Made by a program: the position numbers and the translations under genes. Under the pieces are notes generated by a model, which saw only the letters and a list, made by a program, of their open reading frames with translations, made no database searches and was not told the origin of the DNA. From positions 1-32,464 of the forward strand of contig JACMNE010000028.1 of the NCBI GenBank assembly GCA_014378715.1: a DNA stretch of 32,464 bases, in the 5' to 3' direction. The stretch is from Microbacteriaceae bacterium (GTDB taxonomy: Bacteria > Actinomycetota > Actinomycetes > Actinomycetales > Microbacteriaceae). Positions 1-8,714 of the stretch are shown here, piece by piece (position 1 is the first letter of the stretch; each line of letters starts with the position of its first letter).

Positions 1-2
1 CA

Positions 3-1478
3 TGGTCACATGTCCCCTCCTGGGCGGGGCCCCTTTTCCAGGCACCCGCGGCCGAGGTGGGGGGGAGGCGCGACACCGGACTTCTGGACGTGGCGGTGAA
101 GCTCGCCGATCACCTCGACGACATCTTCGGCCCGACCAAGCGGCAGGACGTCGATGGCCACCCAGTAGTCGAGATGGGCCTCGTCGAGCTCTACCGGGTG
201 ACCGGAGAAACGCGCTATCTTCAACTCGCCCGGCATTTTGTCGACGCGCGCGGACAGGGATTCGTCAAGGGCCTGGGCAAGGAGCCGACGTACTTCTCGG
301 ACCGGGTCCGCGTTCGCGAAGCGACAACGGTCGAGGGGCACGCGGTCAGAGCCGTCTACCTCGGAGCCGGGGGCGTGGACGTCGCGACGGAAACTGGTGA
401 CGCCGGGCTACTCCTCGCCCTGGAGACCCAATTCGCCTCGATGATGTCCTCAAAGGCTTTCATCACGGGTGGGCTCGGAGCACGATGGGACTGGGAAGCG
501 TTCGGTGATCCCTACGAGCTTCCCACCGACCGCGGTTACGCAGAGTCCTGTGCCGCCATTGGGGGCGTCCAGTGGGCGTGGCGCCTGTTGCTGGCGACGG
601 GTAAGCAGGAATATGCCGATGCCATCGAACGCTTCCTCTTCAATGCGTTCCTGCCCGGTGTGTCGCTCTCTGGCACCGAGTACTTTTACGTGAACCCGCT
701 CCAACTGCGTGATCGAGCGCTCGCCGACGAGAACCGCTCGCCTGCCCACGGTCGGCGCGGCTGGTTCGACTGCGCGTGCTGTCCACCGAACGTCATGCGC
801 ACGTTCTCCAGTCTGGATGCATATATCGCCACATCCAGCGAGCGAGGTCTTCAGATTCATCAGTTCGCGAGCGGCGACTTCGGCTTCGGCGGTGGCGCGG
901 TGACGGTGAGGACGGACTACCCCTGGTCCGGAGACGTCGAGATCGAAATAGTACGGTCGACCGGCAGCTGGCACCTGGACATTCGGGTTCCCGACTGGTC
1001 AGATGACACAACGCTGACGGTGAACGGCGAGCCGGTCGCAGCGGTTGCGGGCACTTACGCAAGCATTACGCGAGAGTTTGTTGCCGGCGACGTCATCCTT
1101 CTCCAGCTCGACCTCACAACACGGCTCTACGCGGCTGATACGCGTATTGATGCCGTCCGCGGAGCTGTCGCGATCGAGAGAGGGCCGCTTGTCTACGCCC
1201 TCGAGCATTGTGATGTCCCCGGTGTCGCTGTCGATGATGTGGTGCTCAACGTAACTGCTGCAATCCGTGAGACCCGGCGTGCGGAATTACTCGACGGGAT
1301 TGTGACTCTGCAGCTGGAGGGGACGGTCTCCGACCACAGCGAGTCACCTTGGCCCTATAGGCGGCTGCGTGACAGTGCCCTCAGCGACAAAGCTCCAGTG
1401 GCCCTGGTCGCCATCCCGTACTACGCGTGGGCTAATCGCGAGGTTGGCCCAATGCGCGTGTGGTTCCCGACGGCATAG
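3..1478 (+). CDS. GH127 beta-L-arabinofuranosidase, 5'-truncated by the window edge
   Basis: This is the C-terminal part of a glycoside hydrolase family 127 enzyme, which releases beta-L-arabinofuranose from plant glycans and arabinosyl glycoproteins. The family nucleophile and zinc-site signature is visible: E-S-C (Glu codon 543-545, Cys codon 549-551) and the C-A-C-C-P-P-N motif (771-788). In the family these correspond to Glu338, Cys340, Cys417 and Cys418 of Bifidobacterium HypBA1. The tail (IPYYAWAN...MRVWFP) is also typical. Family members run near 640 residues and about 490 codons are here, so the N-terminus lies outside. A GTG at 57 could be called as a start, but the frame stays open to base 3 and family-like residues (AG-LFQA) precede the GTG, so I treat it as internal. 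Nine bases separate its stop from the sugar-binding protein gene, so the two are co-transcribed. Intracellular action is inferred, because the N-terminus cannot be inspected for a signal peptide. Confidence 0.9.
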   Translation, partial: WSHVPSWAGPLFQAPAAEVGGRRDTGLLDVAVKLADHLDDIFGPTKRQDVDGHPVVEMGLVELYRVTGETRYLQLARHFVDARGQGFVKGLGKEPTYFSDRVRVREATTVEGHAVRAVYLGAGGVDVATETGDAGLLLALETQFASMMSSKAFITGGLGARWDWEAFGDPYELPTDRGYAESCAAIGGVQWAWRLLLATGKQEYADAIERFLFNAFLPGVSLSGTEYFYVNPLQLRDRALADENRSPAHGRRGWFDCACCPPNVMRTFSSLDAYIATSSERGLQIHQFASGDFGFGGGAVTVRTDYPWSGDVEIEIVRSTGSWHLDIRVPDWSDDTTLTVNGEPVAAVAGTYASITREFVAGDVILLQLDLTTRLYAADTRIDAVRGAVAIERGPLVYALEHCDVPGVAVDDVVLNVTAAIRETRRAELLDGIVTLQLEGTVSDHSESPWPYRRLRDSALSDKAPVALVAIPYYAWANREVGPMRVWFPTA

Positions 1479-1487
1479 GGACTGATC

Positions 1488-2792
1488 ATGGACAGACGCA
1501 CCTTCATCGGCGGTGGGCTCCTCGGCGCGGCGACCTTCGCGCTCGCCGGATGCGCAGGAACGCTTCCACCCCTCGATTCGGGGAGCGAGACTTTCACCCG
1601 TCCGCCGACCGGAACGGTTGAGGTCTGGTGTCGGTCTGCCACTCAGTCGGGGCTGGTCGCACTCGTGGCGGCCTTCAATGCGGCTCATCCGAGGCTCACA
1701 GTGAACCTCACCCCAGTGCCAGACGCCCAGTATGTGACGAAGCTCGCGACATCGATCCGGGGTGGACGTCCGCCTGACGTCGTGGACATCGACGACATCA
1801 ACTCGCAGCTGTTCATTTTTCGCGACGCGTTCGCCGATCTCACTGACCTGGTACAGGCGCTCCCCTATTTTGGAGCACTGTCGACGGGGCACCTGAAGCT
1901 TCTCGAGTACCAGAACCGCCTGTTCGGGATCCCATATCTCGCCGACAACTCAATGCTTTACGTCAACACCGACATACTCCGGAATGCGGACGTTGATCTC
2001 GCGTCGAGTTCCATCAGTCTCACCGGCCTCATGGGTGCAGCGAAGAAGATCCGGCGGCTGGGCGGCGAGACATTCGCGTGGACTTTCCCGGGCAACTCAC
2101 CTGGTGCCCTGGGATTTGTGTTCCAGCCTCATGTCTGGGCGACCGGACGTGACCTCATCACCGGCCCGATCGGCTCTCAGCAGGGCGACATCCTGGGAAA
2201 TGACGCACTTGAGCAGACACTGGACTTCTACCGCCAACTCTGGACGGACAAATTGGTGTCGACTCGGGCGTTCAGCGATGATGCCTCCTCGTGGGGCGCG
2301 GACTTCCGCTCCGGGACGGTCGGAATGATGCCCGTGTCATATGGCGCCCTTCTGCAGACCCCGCCAGAAATGATGAAGAAGTTCGATGCCGTCCTGTTGC
2401 CTGGTCCGACGTCCGGATCTGCGTTCTTCGACGGCGGCGACAACATGTGCATTCCCAATGGCGCAGTCAACGCAGGTGGGGGATGGGAGTTTCTCAAGTT
2501 CGCGACGGCGATGGAAACCCAGTCCGCCCTGCCCGACGGAGGCTACCTCCCTGTGCGCTCCGATGTGCTGACCTCCGAGTATCGCGAAAAGTACCCGCTC
2601 ACCGTGCTGCCTCTTGAAAACCTCGACAAGGGCTATGCGCCTCAGACGCTCGCCTACAACCTGCTTATCAACCAGCCGAGCGGACCGTTTCTGAGGATGT
2701 TCCGCGAGGCGGTCTTCGGCTCCGGAACCCTTCCCGCTATGAAGGCCGCGCAGTCCGGCTTCGACCGCATTCTCGAGCAAGCCCAGGTCTAG
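1488..2792 (+). CDS. ABC sugar transporter substrate-binding lipoprotein (family 1 SBP)
   Basis: A 434-residue extracellular solute-binding protein of the MalE/UgpB type (CUT1 carbohydrate transporters). The N-terminus has a twin-arginine pair (R3-R4), a hydrophobic stretch, and a lipobox L19-A-G-C22, so it is expected to be exported, possibly by Tat, and lipid-anchored at Cys22. The segment FNAAHPRLTVNLTPVPDAQYVTKLATSI is not quoted in full here, but its start (FNAAHPRLTVNL) followed by a PDVVDIDD motif is the classic N-lobe pattern of this family. The ATG follows the GH127 stop by 9 nt, with AGGG just upstream as a weak ribosome site. The two permeases follow. Given the GH127 neighbour, the likely cargo is an L-arabinofuranosyl oligosaccharide; this is inference. 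Confidence 0.92.
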   Translation: MDRRTFIGGGLLGAATFALAGCAGTLPPLDSGSETFTRPPTGTVEVWCRSATQSGLVALVAAFNAAHPRLTVNLTPVPDAQYVTKLATSIRGGRPPDVVDIDDINSQLFIFRDAFADLTDLVQALPYFGALSTGHLKLLEYQNRLFGIPYLADNSMLYVNTDILRNADVDLASSSISLTGLMGAAKKIRRLGGETFAWTFPGNSPGALGFVFQPHVWATGRDLITGPIGSQQGDILGNDALEQTLDFYRQLWTDKLVSTRAFSDDASSWGADFRSGTVGMMPVSYGALLQTPPEMMKKFDAVLLPGPTSGSAFFDGGDNMCIPNGAVNAGGGWEFLKFATAMETQSALPDGGYLPVRSDVLTSEYREKYPLTVLPLENLDKGYAPQTLAYNLLINQPSGPFLRMFREAVFGSGTLPAMKAAQSGFDRILEQAQV

Positions 2793-2823
2793 CCGCCTGT
2801 TCGTTGACCGTCCGACCGCGTAC

Positions 2824-2830
2824 AAGGAGG
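2824..2830 (+). promoter_or_regulatory. Strong Shine-Dalgarno site for the first permease
   Basis: AAGGAGG lies 10 nt before the ATG at 2841. It is one of the best ribosome-binding matches in the window and fixes the permease start. It contrasts with the weak or absent sites of most genes further on. Confidence 0.75.
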
Positions 2831-2840
2831 TACTCGTCAT

Positions 2841-3767
2841 ATGACCACCACTGTTTCCCCTCTCGAGCGGGAATATGCGTCGCGAAAACGCCGTGGATCG
2901 TTGATTCATCCCCCGCGAACAGGCATGATGCTCGTTCTGCCGGCACTCCTCTTCGTGATGGTGTTCGTCGTCGCGCCGCTCGTTCTCGCCGTCTACATCT
3001 CATTGACCAATTGGCCCCTCATCGGGACCTACCGCTTCATCGGCCTGGCGAACTACCTCACCCTGTTCCAGGATCCCGCGTTCGTTCAATCGATTCTCTA
3101 CACGCTTCTCTACACCGTGATCGTGACGGTGCCCATCCTCGTTCTCGGCTACCTTCTCGCGGTGTTGGTGAGGGCGAAACGGCGTGGGGCAACACTTCTG
3201 AGGACGATCTTCTTCCTGCCCTACGTTGTCGGCCTCACCACCCTCAGTTTCATCCTCGTGCTCGAGGCGCAGCCGTCCTCAGGACTGATCAATGTCCTGC
3301 TCAAGCTTCTGAACATCTCTGACGGGTCGACCGCGTGGCTTGTCAACGGTCCTCTCGCTACGGGCCTCATCTGCGTGTTCATCGTGTGGGCTGTTTCTGG
3401 TCTGACCATGGTGCTAATCATGAGTGCGATGCAGGGCGTCCCTGACGAGGTCTACGAGGCTGCGTCGCTGGAGGGTGCGAGTTGGTGGCAGCAGGAACGA
3501 CTCATCACCATTCCCATCATCAGGAACACGATCGCGTTGAGTGTGATCATCTCCGTCGTCGGCTCTCTTCTCGCATTCACCCAGTTCTATATCCTTACCC
3601 GGGGTGGGCCGGGGACCGAGACCCAGACAGTCGTGGGGTATATCTACAACCGTGCGTTCGTCCAGCTGCAACTCGGCGCCGCGACTGCTGGGGCCTTCGC
3701 GCTCATCATCGTGGTGGCGCTTGTCACCGCTTTCCAGTTCTGGGCACTGAGGGAGAAGAACTCATGA
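2841..3767 (+). CDS. ABC sugar transporter permease (MalF/UgpA type)
   Basis: A 308-residue inner-membrane permease of a CUT1 carbohydrate importer. About six hydrophobic helices can be read, the first near residues 33-55. The EAA cytoplasmic loop that docks the ATPase is present near residues 206-225 (EAASLEGA followed by W and IPII). A basic N-terminal tail precedes the first helix. The start is set by a strong ribosome site. The stop TGA overlaps the ATG of the next permease in an ATGA, so the two are translationally coupled and presumably form the heterodimeric channel. Confidence 0.93.
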   Translation: MTTTVSPLEREYASRKRRGSLIHPPRTGMMLVLPALLFVMVFVVAPLVLAVYISLTNWPLIGTYRFIGLANYLTLFQDPAFVQSILYTLLYTVIVTVPILVLGYLLAVLVRAKRRGATLLRTIFFLPYVVGLTTLSFILVLEAQPSSGLINVLLKLLNISDGSTAWLVNGPLATGLICVFIVWAVSGLTMVLIMSAMQGVPDEVYEAASLEGASWWQQERLITIPIIRNTIALSVIISVVGSLLAFTQFYILTRGGPGTETQTVVGYIYNRAFVQLQLGAATAGAFALIIVVALVTAFQFWALREKNS

Positions 3768-4720
3768 CGACCTCAACCACTCGGGCCACGGCAGCACGAG
3801 AGCGGACGACTGCCGTGGTCACACAGACATACGCCGCTCGCGACGGTCACGGGAAGCATCATCACGGGAGCCCCAATCATCCTCGGGATACCCGGGTCAA
3901 GCGGCTGCTTTACACGGTCGCCGGGGTCGGATCCGCACTCATCTTCGGGCTGCCGTTGATCATCGCGATCCTGCGGGCTTTCCAACCGAACGACGTCATC
4001 GTCGCTGCCCCGACATGGTCGAAGTTCTGGAACTTCGGGATCGGCAACTTCGAGGCGATCTTCAGCCCGTCGTCGCGACTGCTGTCAGGATTGACGAATA
4101 GTCTTATCGTCTCCATTTCGACGGCGATCATCACAGCGGTGGTCGCCACACTCGCCGGTTACGGCTTCTCGAAGTTCCGGTTCCGCGGGTCCCGGCTTGT
4201 TTTCGGCTTGGTGCTCCTGACGATGATGGTGCCGTTCCAGGCTATCCTCACACCGCTCTACCTTCAGCTCAACGCGATGCATCTGACGGACTCGCTCTTC
4301 GGGTTGATCCTGTTCTACGTGACCGTGAACCTGCCATTCGGGACGTTTGTGATGCGCAACGCCTTCGACGCGATCCCGGATGAACTCGAGGAGTCCGCTC
4401 TCGTCGACGGGGCGAGTCGGGCGCGCGTCATCGTCTCCGTGCTCCGTCCACTGCTGCTTCCGGGGGTGGCGACCGCCGCCCTCTATGCCTTCCTCGCATC
4501 GTGGACGGAATTCCTCGGCGCCCTGACCTTCCTGACCCGCGACTCGCTGTACACCCTGCCGGTGGCCCTTCTCAATCTCCAGACGGGTGCGTACGGTCAA
4601 ATCAACTACGGAACGTTGGTTGCGGGTTCCGTCGTCGCGATGATCCCGTGCATCGCCCTCTACATCGGTCTGCAGAGGTTCTACATCGCGGGCCTGTCGT
4701 CGGGAGCGCTGAAGGGCTGA
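3764..4720 (+). CDS. ABC sugar transporter permease (MalG/UgpE type)
   Basis: A 318-residue partner permease. An open frame extends upstream to 3482, but the ATG at 3764 overlaps the preceding stop (ATGA) and gives the family-sized protein. The EAA loop is near residues 209-229 (EESALVDGAS). The N-terminus is unusually long and polar: about 45 residues rich in Thr, Arg and His, including GKHHHG, come before the first helix (LLYTVAGVGSALIFGLP). MalG-type proteins usually have a much shorter tail. No ATP-binding subunit follows. In actinobacteria CUT1 importers are often energised by a shared MsiK-type ATPase encoded elsewhere, which I infer here. Confidence 0.92.
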   Translation: MTTSTTRATAARERTTAVVTQTYAARDGHGKHHHGSPNHPRDTRVKRLLYTVAGVGSALIFGLPLIIAILRAFQPNDVIVAAPTWSKFWNFGIGNFEAIFSPSSRLLSGLTNSLIVSISTAIITAVVATLAGYGFSKFRFRGSRLVFGLVLLTMMVPFQAILTPLYLQLNAMHLTDSLFGLILFYVTVNLPFGTFVMRNAFDAIPDELEESALVDGASRARVIVSVLRPLLLPGVATAALYAFLASWTEFLGALTFLTRDSLYTLPVALLNLQTGAYGQINYGTLVAGSVVAMIPCIALYIGLQRFYIAGLSSGALKG

Positions 4721-4749
4721 TCGGGGGACACCCACCCAGCTTCGGTTGC

Positions 4750-4755
4750 TACGCT
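4750..4755 (+). promoter_or_regulatory. Possible -10 element upstream of the TerC-family gene
   Basis: TACGCT fits the TANNNT -10 pattern in the 72-nt gap after the permease gene and would start a short leader of about 30 nt before the GTG at 4793. No convincing -35 is visible. GGAG at 4782-4785 serves as the ribosome site. I also looked for the manganese (yybP-ykoY) riboswitch that precedes many TerC-family genes and did not see one; the gap is too short for it. Confidence 0.3.
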
Positions 4756-4792
4756 CAAAGCCCTCACCCGTCGACACTTCTGGAGTGCCCCT

Positions 4793-5791
4793 GTGAACGC
4801 GACCCCCCTCGTCTGGGCGATCACCATCGGCGTCACCGTCGCCTTCTTCGTGTACGAGTACTTCGCGCACGTGCGCACCCCGCACACCCCGTCCATTGGC
4901 GAGTCCGCCCGCTGGTCGGTGTTCTACATCTCACTTGCCCTGCTGTTCGGCGTGGGAATCGGGATCGTGTCCGGGTGGACCTTCGGAGGCGAGTACTTCG
5001 CCGGCTACCTCACCGAGAAGGCGCTGTCGATCGACAACCTCTTCGTGTTCCTCATCATCATGTCGGGGTTCGCGGTGCCCAAGGAGCACCAGCAGAAGGT
5101 GCTGATGATCGGCATCATCATCGCGATCGTGCTGCGCGGGATCTTCATCGCGGTCGGCGCCGCCCTCATCGACAACTTCTCCTGGGTCTTCTACGTCTTC
5201 GGCGCCCTGCTGCTCGTGCTCGCCTACAACCAGGCCTTCGGATCGCACGAGAGCGATCCCGCGAACGGCCGGGCCGTGAAACTCATGCGGCGCATCCTGC
5301 CGATCACCGACGATTACCACGGCGGCAGTTTCGCCGTGCGGGTCGACGGCAAGCGCTTCTTCACCCCGCTGCTGCTCGTGATCATCGCCATCGGGGTCGT
5401 CGACCTCGTCTTCGCGGTCGACTCGATCCCCGCCATCTATGGCCTCACCGAGGAGGCGTACATCGTCTTCACGGCCAACGTCTTCGCGCTGATGGGCCTG
5501 CGCCAGCTCTACTTCCTCATCGGTGGACTGCTCGAGCGGCTCGTCTATCTCGCCCAGGGCCTCGCCGTGATCCTCGGCTTCATCGGGGTCAAGCTCGTGC
5601 TGCATGCCCTCCACATCAACGAGCTGCCGTTCGTGAACGGCGGTCAGGGTGTCGACTGGGCCCCCGAGATCCCTATCTGGTTCTCGCTCACCTTCATCGG
5701 GGCGACCGTCGCGGTCGCGACCGTGGCGAGCCTGATCAAGACCAGCGGCAACACGGTGACCGACCCCGCGACACCGTCGAAGCAGGGCTGA
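4793..5791 (+). CDS. TerC/Alx-family integral membrane protein
   Basis: A 332-residue polytopic membrane protein of the TerC family (Pfam PF03741). The family's paired acidic motifs are present: [12 protein letters not shown] in the first half and [12 protein letters not shown] in the second, about 130 residues apart, each at the edge of a hydrophobic helix. Family members have been linked to tellurite resistance and, more recently, to Mn2+ export or metal loading of secreted proteins. Specific substrate cannot be read from sequence. GTG start, preceded by GGAG at 4782-4785 with 7 nt spacing. It sits alone between the sugar operon and proS, and codon use switches here to the extreme G/C bias seen in the rest of the window. 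Confidence 0.9.
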   Translation: MNATPLVWAITIGVTVAFFVYEYFAHVRTPHTPSIGESARWSVFYISLALLFGVGIGIVSGWTFGGEYFAGYLTEKALSIDNLFVFLIIMSGFAVPKEHQQKVLMIGIIIAIVLRGIFIAVGAALIDNFSWVFYVFGALLLVLAYNQAFGSHESDPANGRAVKLMRRILPITDDYHGGSFAVRVDGKRFFTPLLLVIIAIGVVDLVFAVDSIPAIYGLTEEAYIVFTANVFALMGLRQLYFLIGGLLERLVYLAQGLAVILGFIGVKLVLHALHINELPFVNGGQGVDWAPEIPIWFSLTFIGATVAVATVASLIKTSGNTVTDPATPSKQG

Positions 5792-5839
5792 GCGCTGCCG
5801 CACCACATCTGCTGACCGGAACGTCCACCGGACGCGCCG

Positions 5840-5845
5840 TAACAT
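5840..5845 (+). promoter_or_regulatory. -10 element for leaderless proS transcript
   Basis: TAACAT (TANNNT pattern) ends 7 nt before the GTG at 5853, the distance at which transcription would begin on the start codon. The same layout recurs at eight other sites in this window. The ATG at 5844 lies inside the hexamer and so would not be transcribed, which argues for the GTG as the real start. Confidence 0.6.
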
Positions 5846-5852
5846 GGTCGTT

Positions 5853-7673
5853 GTGCCAACACGCCTTTCACAGCTCTTCGTCCGAACGCTCCGAGAAGAC
5901 CCCGCAGACGCCGAGGTGGCAAGCCACCGCTTGCTCGTGCGCGCCGGCTACATCCGCAGGCAGGCCCCCGGCGTCTTCGCTTGGCTGCCGCTGGGCCTGC
6001 GGGTGCGCCGCAAGATCGAGGCGATCATCCGCGACGAGATGGACGGCGTCGGCGCCCAGGAGGTGCACTTCCCCGCTCTGCTGCCCCGCGAGCCTTACGA
6101 GGCGTCGGGCCGGTGGACCAAGTACGGCGACGGCATCTTCCGCCTCCAGGATCGCAAGGGCGCCGACTACCTTCTCGCCCCGACCCACGAGGAGGTCTTC
6201 ACCCTGCTCGTGAAGGACCTCTACGGGTCGTACAAGGACCTGCCGCTCACGATCTACCAGATCCAGGACAAGTACCGCGACGAGGCCCGTCCTCGTGCTG
6301 GCCTGCTGCGCGGGCGCGAGTTCACCATGAAGGACGCCTACTCCTTCGACTACACCGACGCCGGCCTCGACCTTTCCTACCAGGGCCAGCGTGACGCCTA
6401 CGAGCGAATCTTCCAGCGCCTCGGCCTGGAGTACGTCATCGTCAACGCCGACAGCGGCCTCATGGGCGGCGCCCGCAGCGAGGAGTTCCTGCACCCCACT
6501 GTCATCGGCGAGGACACCTTCGTGCGCACCGACGGAGGCTACGCGGCCAACGTCGAGGCGTTCCGCACCGTGGTGCCCGCCTCCATTCCCCTCGAGGGGC
6601 AAGCGGGAGCCGTCGTCCACGACTCACCGGACACCCCCACCATCGCGACCCTGGTCGACCTGGCCAACACCTCGCACCCGCGGGACGACGGGCGGCTGTG
6701 GACCGCGGCGGACACCCTCAAGGTCGTGGTACTCGCGCTGCGGCACCTCGACGGCACCCGCGAGATCGTCTCGGTCGGGCTGCCCGGCGACCGTGAGGTC
6801 GATCTCAAGCGCATCGAGGTGGCCTTCACGCCGTCCGACGTCGAGGCGGCCACCGAGGACGACTTCGCCGCGAATCCGCTGCTCACGAAGGGCTATATCG
6901 GCCCGTGGTCGCCGGCCGGCCCCGTGCTGGGCGGGGATGTGGGCGGCGACGCCAAGCATCCGGCCGTTCCGCGGTCGACCACCGGCATCCGCTTCTTCCT
7001 CGACCCCCGCGTTGTCGACGGCACCGCCTGGATCACCGGCGCGAACGAGGACCAGAAGCACGTCTTCGGGCTCGTCGCCGGCCGCGACTTCACTGGCGAC
7101 TCCTTCCTGGAGGTCTCCGAGGTGCGCGCTGGGGACGAGGCCCCCGACGGCTCCGGCCCGATCGAGGTCGCCCGCGGCATGGAGATCGGCCACGTCTTCC
7201 AGCTCGGCCGATTCTTCGCCGAGACGCTCGGACTCAAGGTGCTCGACGAGAACGGCAAGCTCGTCACCGTCACCATGGGCTCGTACGGCATCGGGGTCAC
7301 CCGCATCATGGCTGTGCTCGCCGAGGCGAACAACGACGCCAAGGGCCTCATCTGGCCGAAGAACATCGCCCCGTTCGACGTGCACGTGATCGCCGCGACG
7401 AAGGAGGCGGAGATCCATGCCGCGGCCGAGTCGCTGGCAGCCGCCCTCGAGGCGCGCGGCCAGGACGTACTGCTCGACGACCGGCCCAAGGTCTCGGCCG
7501 GGGTCAAGTTCGGCGACGCCGAACTGCTCGGTGTCCCCACGATCATCATCGTCGGACGCGGTGCCGCCGAGGGCAACGTCGAGCTGTGGGACCGCCGGAG
7601 CGGGGACCGCACCTCCGTCGCCCTCACCGACATCGTCGACCTCATCGTCGCCGGCGACCGGGAGGTCGTGTGA
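5853..7673 (+). CDS. proS: Prolyl-tRNA synthetase
   Basis: Bacterial-type class II prolyl-tRNA synthetase, 606 residues, charging tRNA-Pro in the cytoplasm. It has the N-terminal TRLSQLF...RTLRED segment and motif 1 region. Motif 2 is [16 protein letters not shown], motif 3 is [13 protein letters not shown], and the C-terminal anticodon-binding domain contains [13 protein letters not shown]. Between motifs 2 and 3, roughly residues 225-400, lies the large insertion that edits mischarged Ala-tRNA-Pro. I chose GTG at 5853 over ATG at 5844 because the -10 hexamer overlaps the ATG, and GTG gives the usual N-terminus. The stop TGA overlaps the GTG of the MoxR gene (GTGA), so proS is the first cistron of a seven-gene overlapping chain. 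Confidence 0.95.
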   Translation: MPTRLSQLFVRTLREDPADAEVASHRLLVRAGYIRRQAPGVFAWLPLGLRVRRKIEAIIRDEMDGVGAQEVHFPALLPREPYEASGRWTKYGDGIFRLQDRKGADYLLAPTHEEVFTLLVKDLYGSYKDLPLTIYQIQDKYRDEARPRAGLLRGREFTMKDAYSFDYTDAGLDLSYQGQRDAYERIFQRLGLEYVIVNADSGLMGGARSEEFLHPTVIGEDTFVRTDGGYAANVEAFRTVVPASIPLEGQAGAVVHDSPDTPTIATLVDLANTSHPRDDGRLWTAADTLKVVVLALRHLDGTREIVSVGLPGDREVDLKRIEVAFTPSDVEAATEDDFAANPLLTKGYIGPWSPAGPVLGGDVGGDAKHPAVPRSTTGIRFFLDPRVVDGTAWITGANEDQKHVFGLVAGRDFTGDSFLEVSEVRAGDEAPDGSGPIEVARGMEIGHVFQLGRFFAETLGLKVLDENGKLVTVTMGSYGIGVTRIMAVLAEANNDAKGLIWPKNIAPFDVHVIAATKEAEIHAAAESLAAALEARGQDVLLDDRPKVSAGVKFGDAELLGVPTIIIVGRGAAEGNVELWDRRSGDRTSVALTDIVDLIVAGDREVV

Positions 7674-8707
7674 TCACAGTTCCCGAGCCGGCCCCCACCT
7701 TCCCCACGAAGCTCGCTGCACGTTTCCGTCTCACCCCGGATGAGCTCGACCGGGCGAAGGCGATCCTCGCCACGATCACCGCCTCCTATGACGAGAAGGT
7801 CGTCGGCCAGCGGGGCCTGCGCTCGAGCCTGCTGGTCGCGCTGATGACCGGCGGGCACATCCTGCTCGAGAGTGTGCCCGGACTGGCGAAGACGACGGCT
7901 GCCGAGTCGCTCGCCGCGGCCGTGCACGCGAGCTTCAAGCGCATCCAGTGCACCCCCGATCTGCTGCCGAGCGACATCGTCGGCACCCAGATCTTCGACT
8001 ACGCCAAGTCCACCTTCGAAACCCAGCTCGGCCCGGTCCACGCGAACTTCGTGCTCCTCGACGAGATCAATCGGTCGAGCGCCAAAACGCAGAGCGCCAT
8101 GCTCGAGGCGATGCAGGAGCACCAGACCACGATCGGCGGGGTCAACTACCCGCTCCCGCGCCCGTTCCTGGTTCTTGCCACCCAGAACCCCATCGAGCAG
8201 GAGGGCACCTACCACCTGCCGGAGGCGCAGCTCGACCGGTTCCTGCTCAAGGAGGTGCTCGACTACCCGACCTTCGCTGAGGAGGTCGAGATTCTCGACC
8301 GCATCGACACCGGGGTGTTCGATGCGCCCTCCGCTGCGCCCACCGTGCGGATCGAGGATGTGCTCTTCCTGCAGAACGTAGTGAAGCGCGTCTACCTCGA
8401 CCCGGCGATCACCAATTACATCGTCTCCGCCGTCTACGTGACCCGACACGCGGCCCAGTACATCTCTCCGGAGCTCGCCGGCTGCATAGAGTTCGGAGCG
8501 AGCCCCCGTGCGAGCATCGCCTTCGGCACGGCGGCCCGCGCCATCGCCCTGCTCGACGGACGCGACCATGTGGTGCCCGACGACGTCAAGGCGCTGCGGC
8601 ACGGGGTCCTCAGACACCGCATCATCCTGAACTTCGACGCCATCGCGCAGGATGTGAAGCCGGAGGAGATCATCGACGCGATCTTCGCCTCCGTGCAGTC
8701 CCCGTAG
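7670..8707 (+). CDS. MoxR-type AAA+ ATPase
   Basis: A 345-residue AAA+ ATPase of the MoxR family, cytoplasmic chaperone-like enzymes that work with vWA-domain proteins. Walker A is ESVPGLAKT (residues 67-75), Walker B FVLLDE (127-132), followed by the MoxR signature [18 protein letters not shown] and the [19 protein letters not shown] sensor region. The frame is open far upstream inside proS, but the GTG at 7670 overlaps the proS stop (GTGA), has GGGAGG at 7660-7665, and yields the family length. The next gene encodes a DUF58 protein 7 nt downstream, the normal MoxR partner arrangement. Confidence 0.93.
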   Translation: MITVPEPAPTFPTKLAARFRLTPDELDRAKAILATITASYDEKVVGQRGLRSSLLVALMTGGHILLESVPGLAKTTAAESLAAAVHASFKRIQCTPDLLPSDIVGTQIFDYAKSTFETQLGPVHANFVLLDEINRSSAKTQSAMLEAMQEHQTTIGGVNYPLPRPFLVLATQNPIEQEGTYHLPEAQLDRFLLKEVLDYPTFAEEVEILDRIDTGVFDAPSAAPTVRIEDVLFLQNVVKRVYLDPAITNYIVSAVYVTRHAAQYISPELAGCIEFGASPRASIAFGTAARAIALLDGRDHVVPDDVKALRHGVLRHRIILNFDAIAQDVKPEEIIDAIFASVQSP

Positions 8708-8714
8708 GCGGGCC

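Noticed and set aside
2793-2840. Promoter (TTGACC) between the binding protein and first permease
   Set aside because: A lone -35-like hexamer with no -10 at a usable distance; the strong ribosome site explains the gap.
3482-3763. Upstream extension of the second permease to 3482
   Set aside because: This part overlaps the first permease in another frame, has no family resemblance, and the ATGA overlap supplies a proper start at 3764.
4721-4792. Manganese (yybP-ykoY) riboswitch before the TerC gene
   Set aside because: The gap is only 72 nt and I could not see the conserved paired elements.
5844-5852. ATG at 5844 as the proS start
   Set aside because: It lies within the TAACAT -10 hexamer and would not be in the transcript; the GTG at 5853 fits the leaderless spacing.
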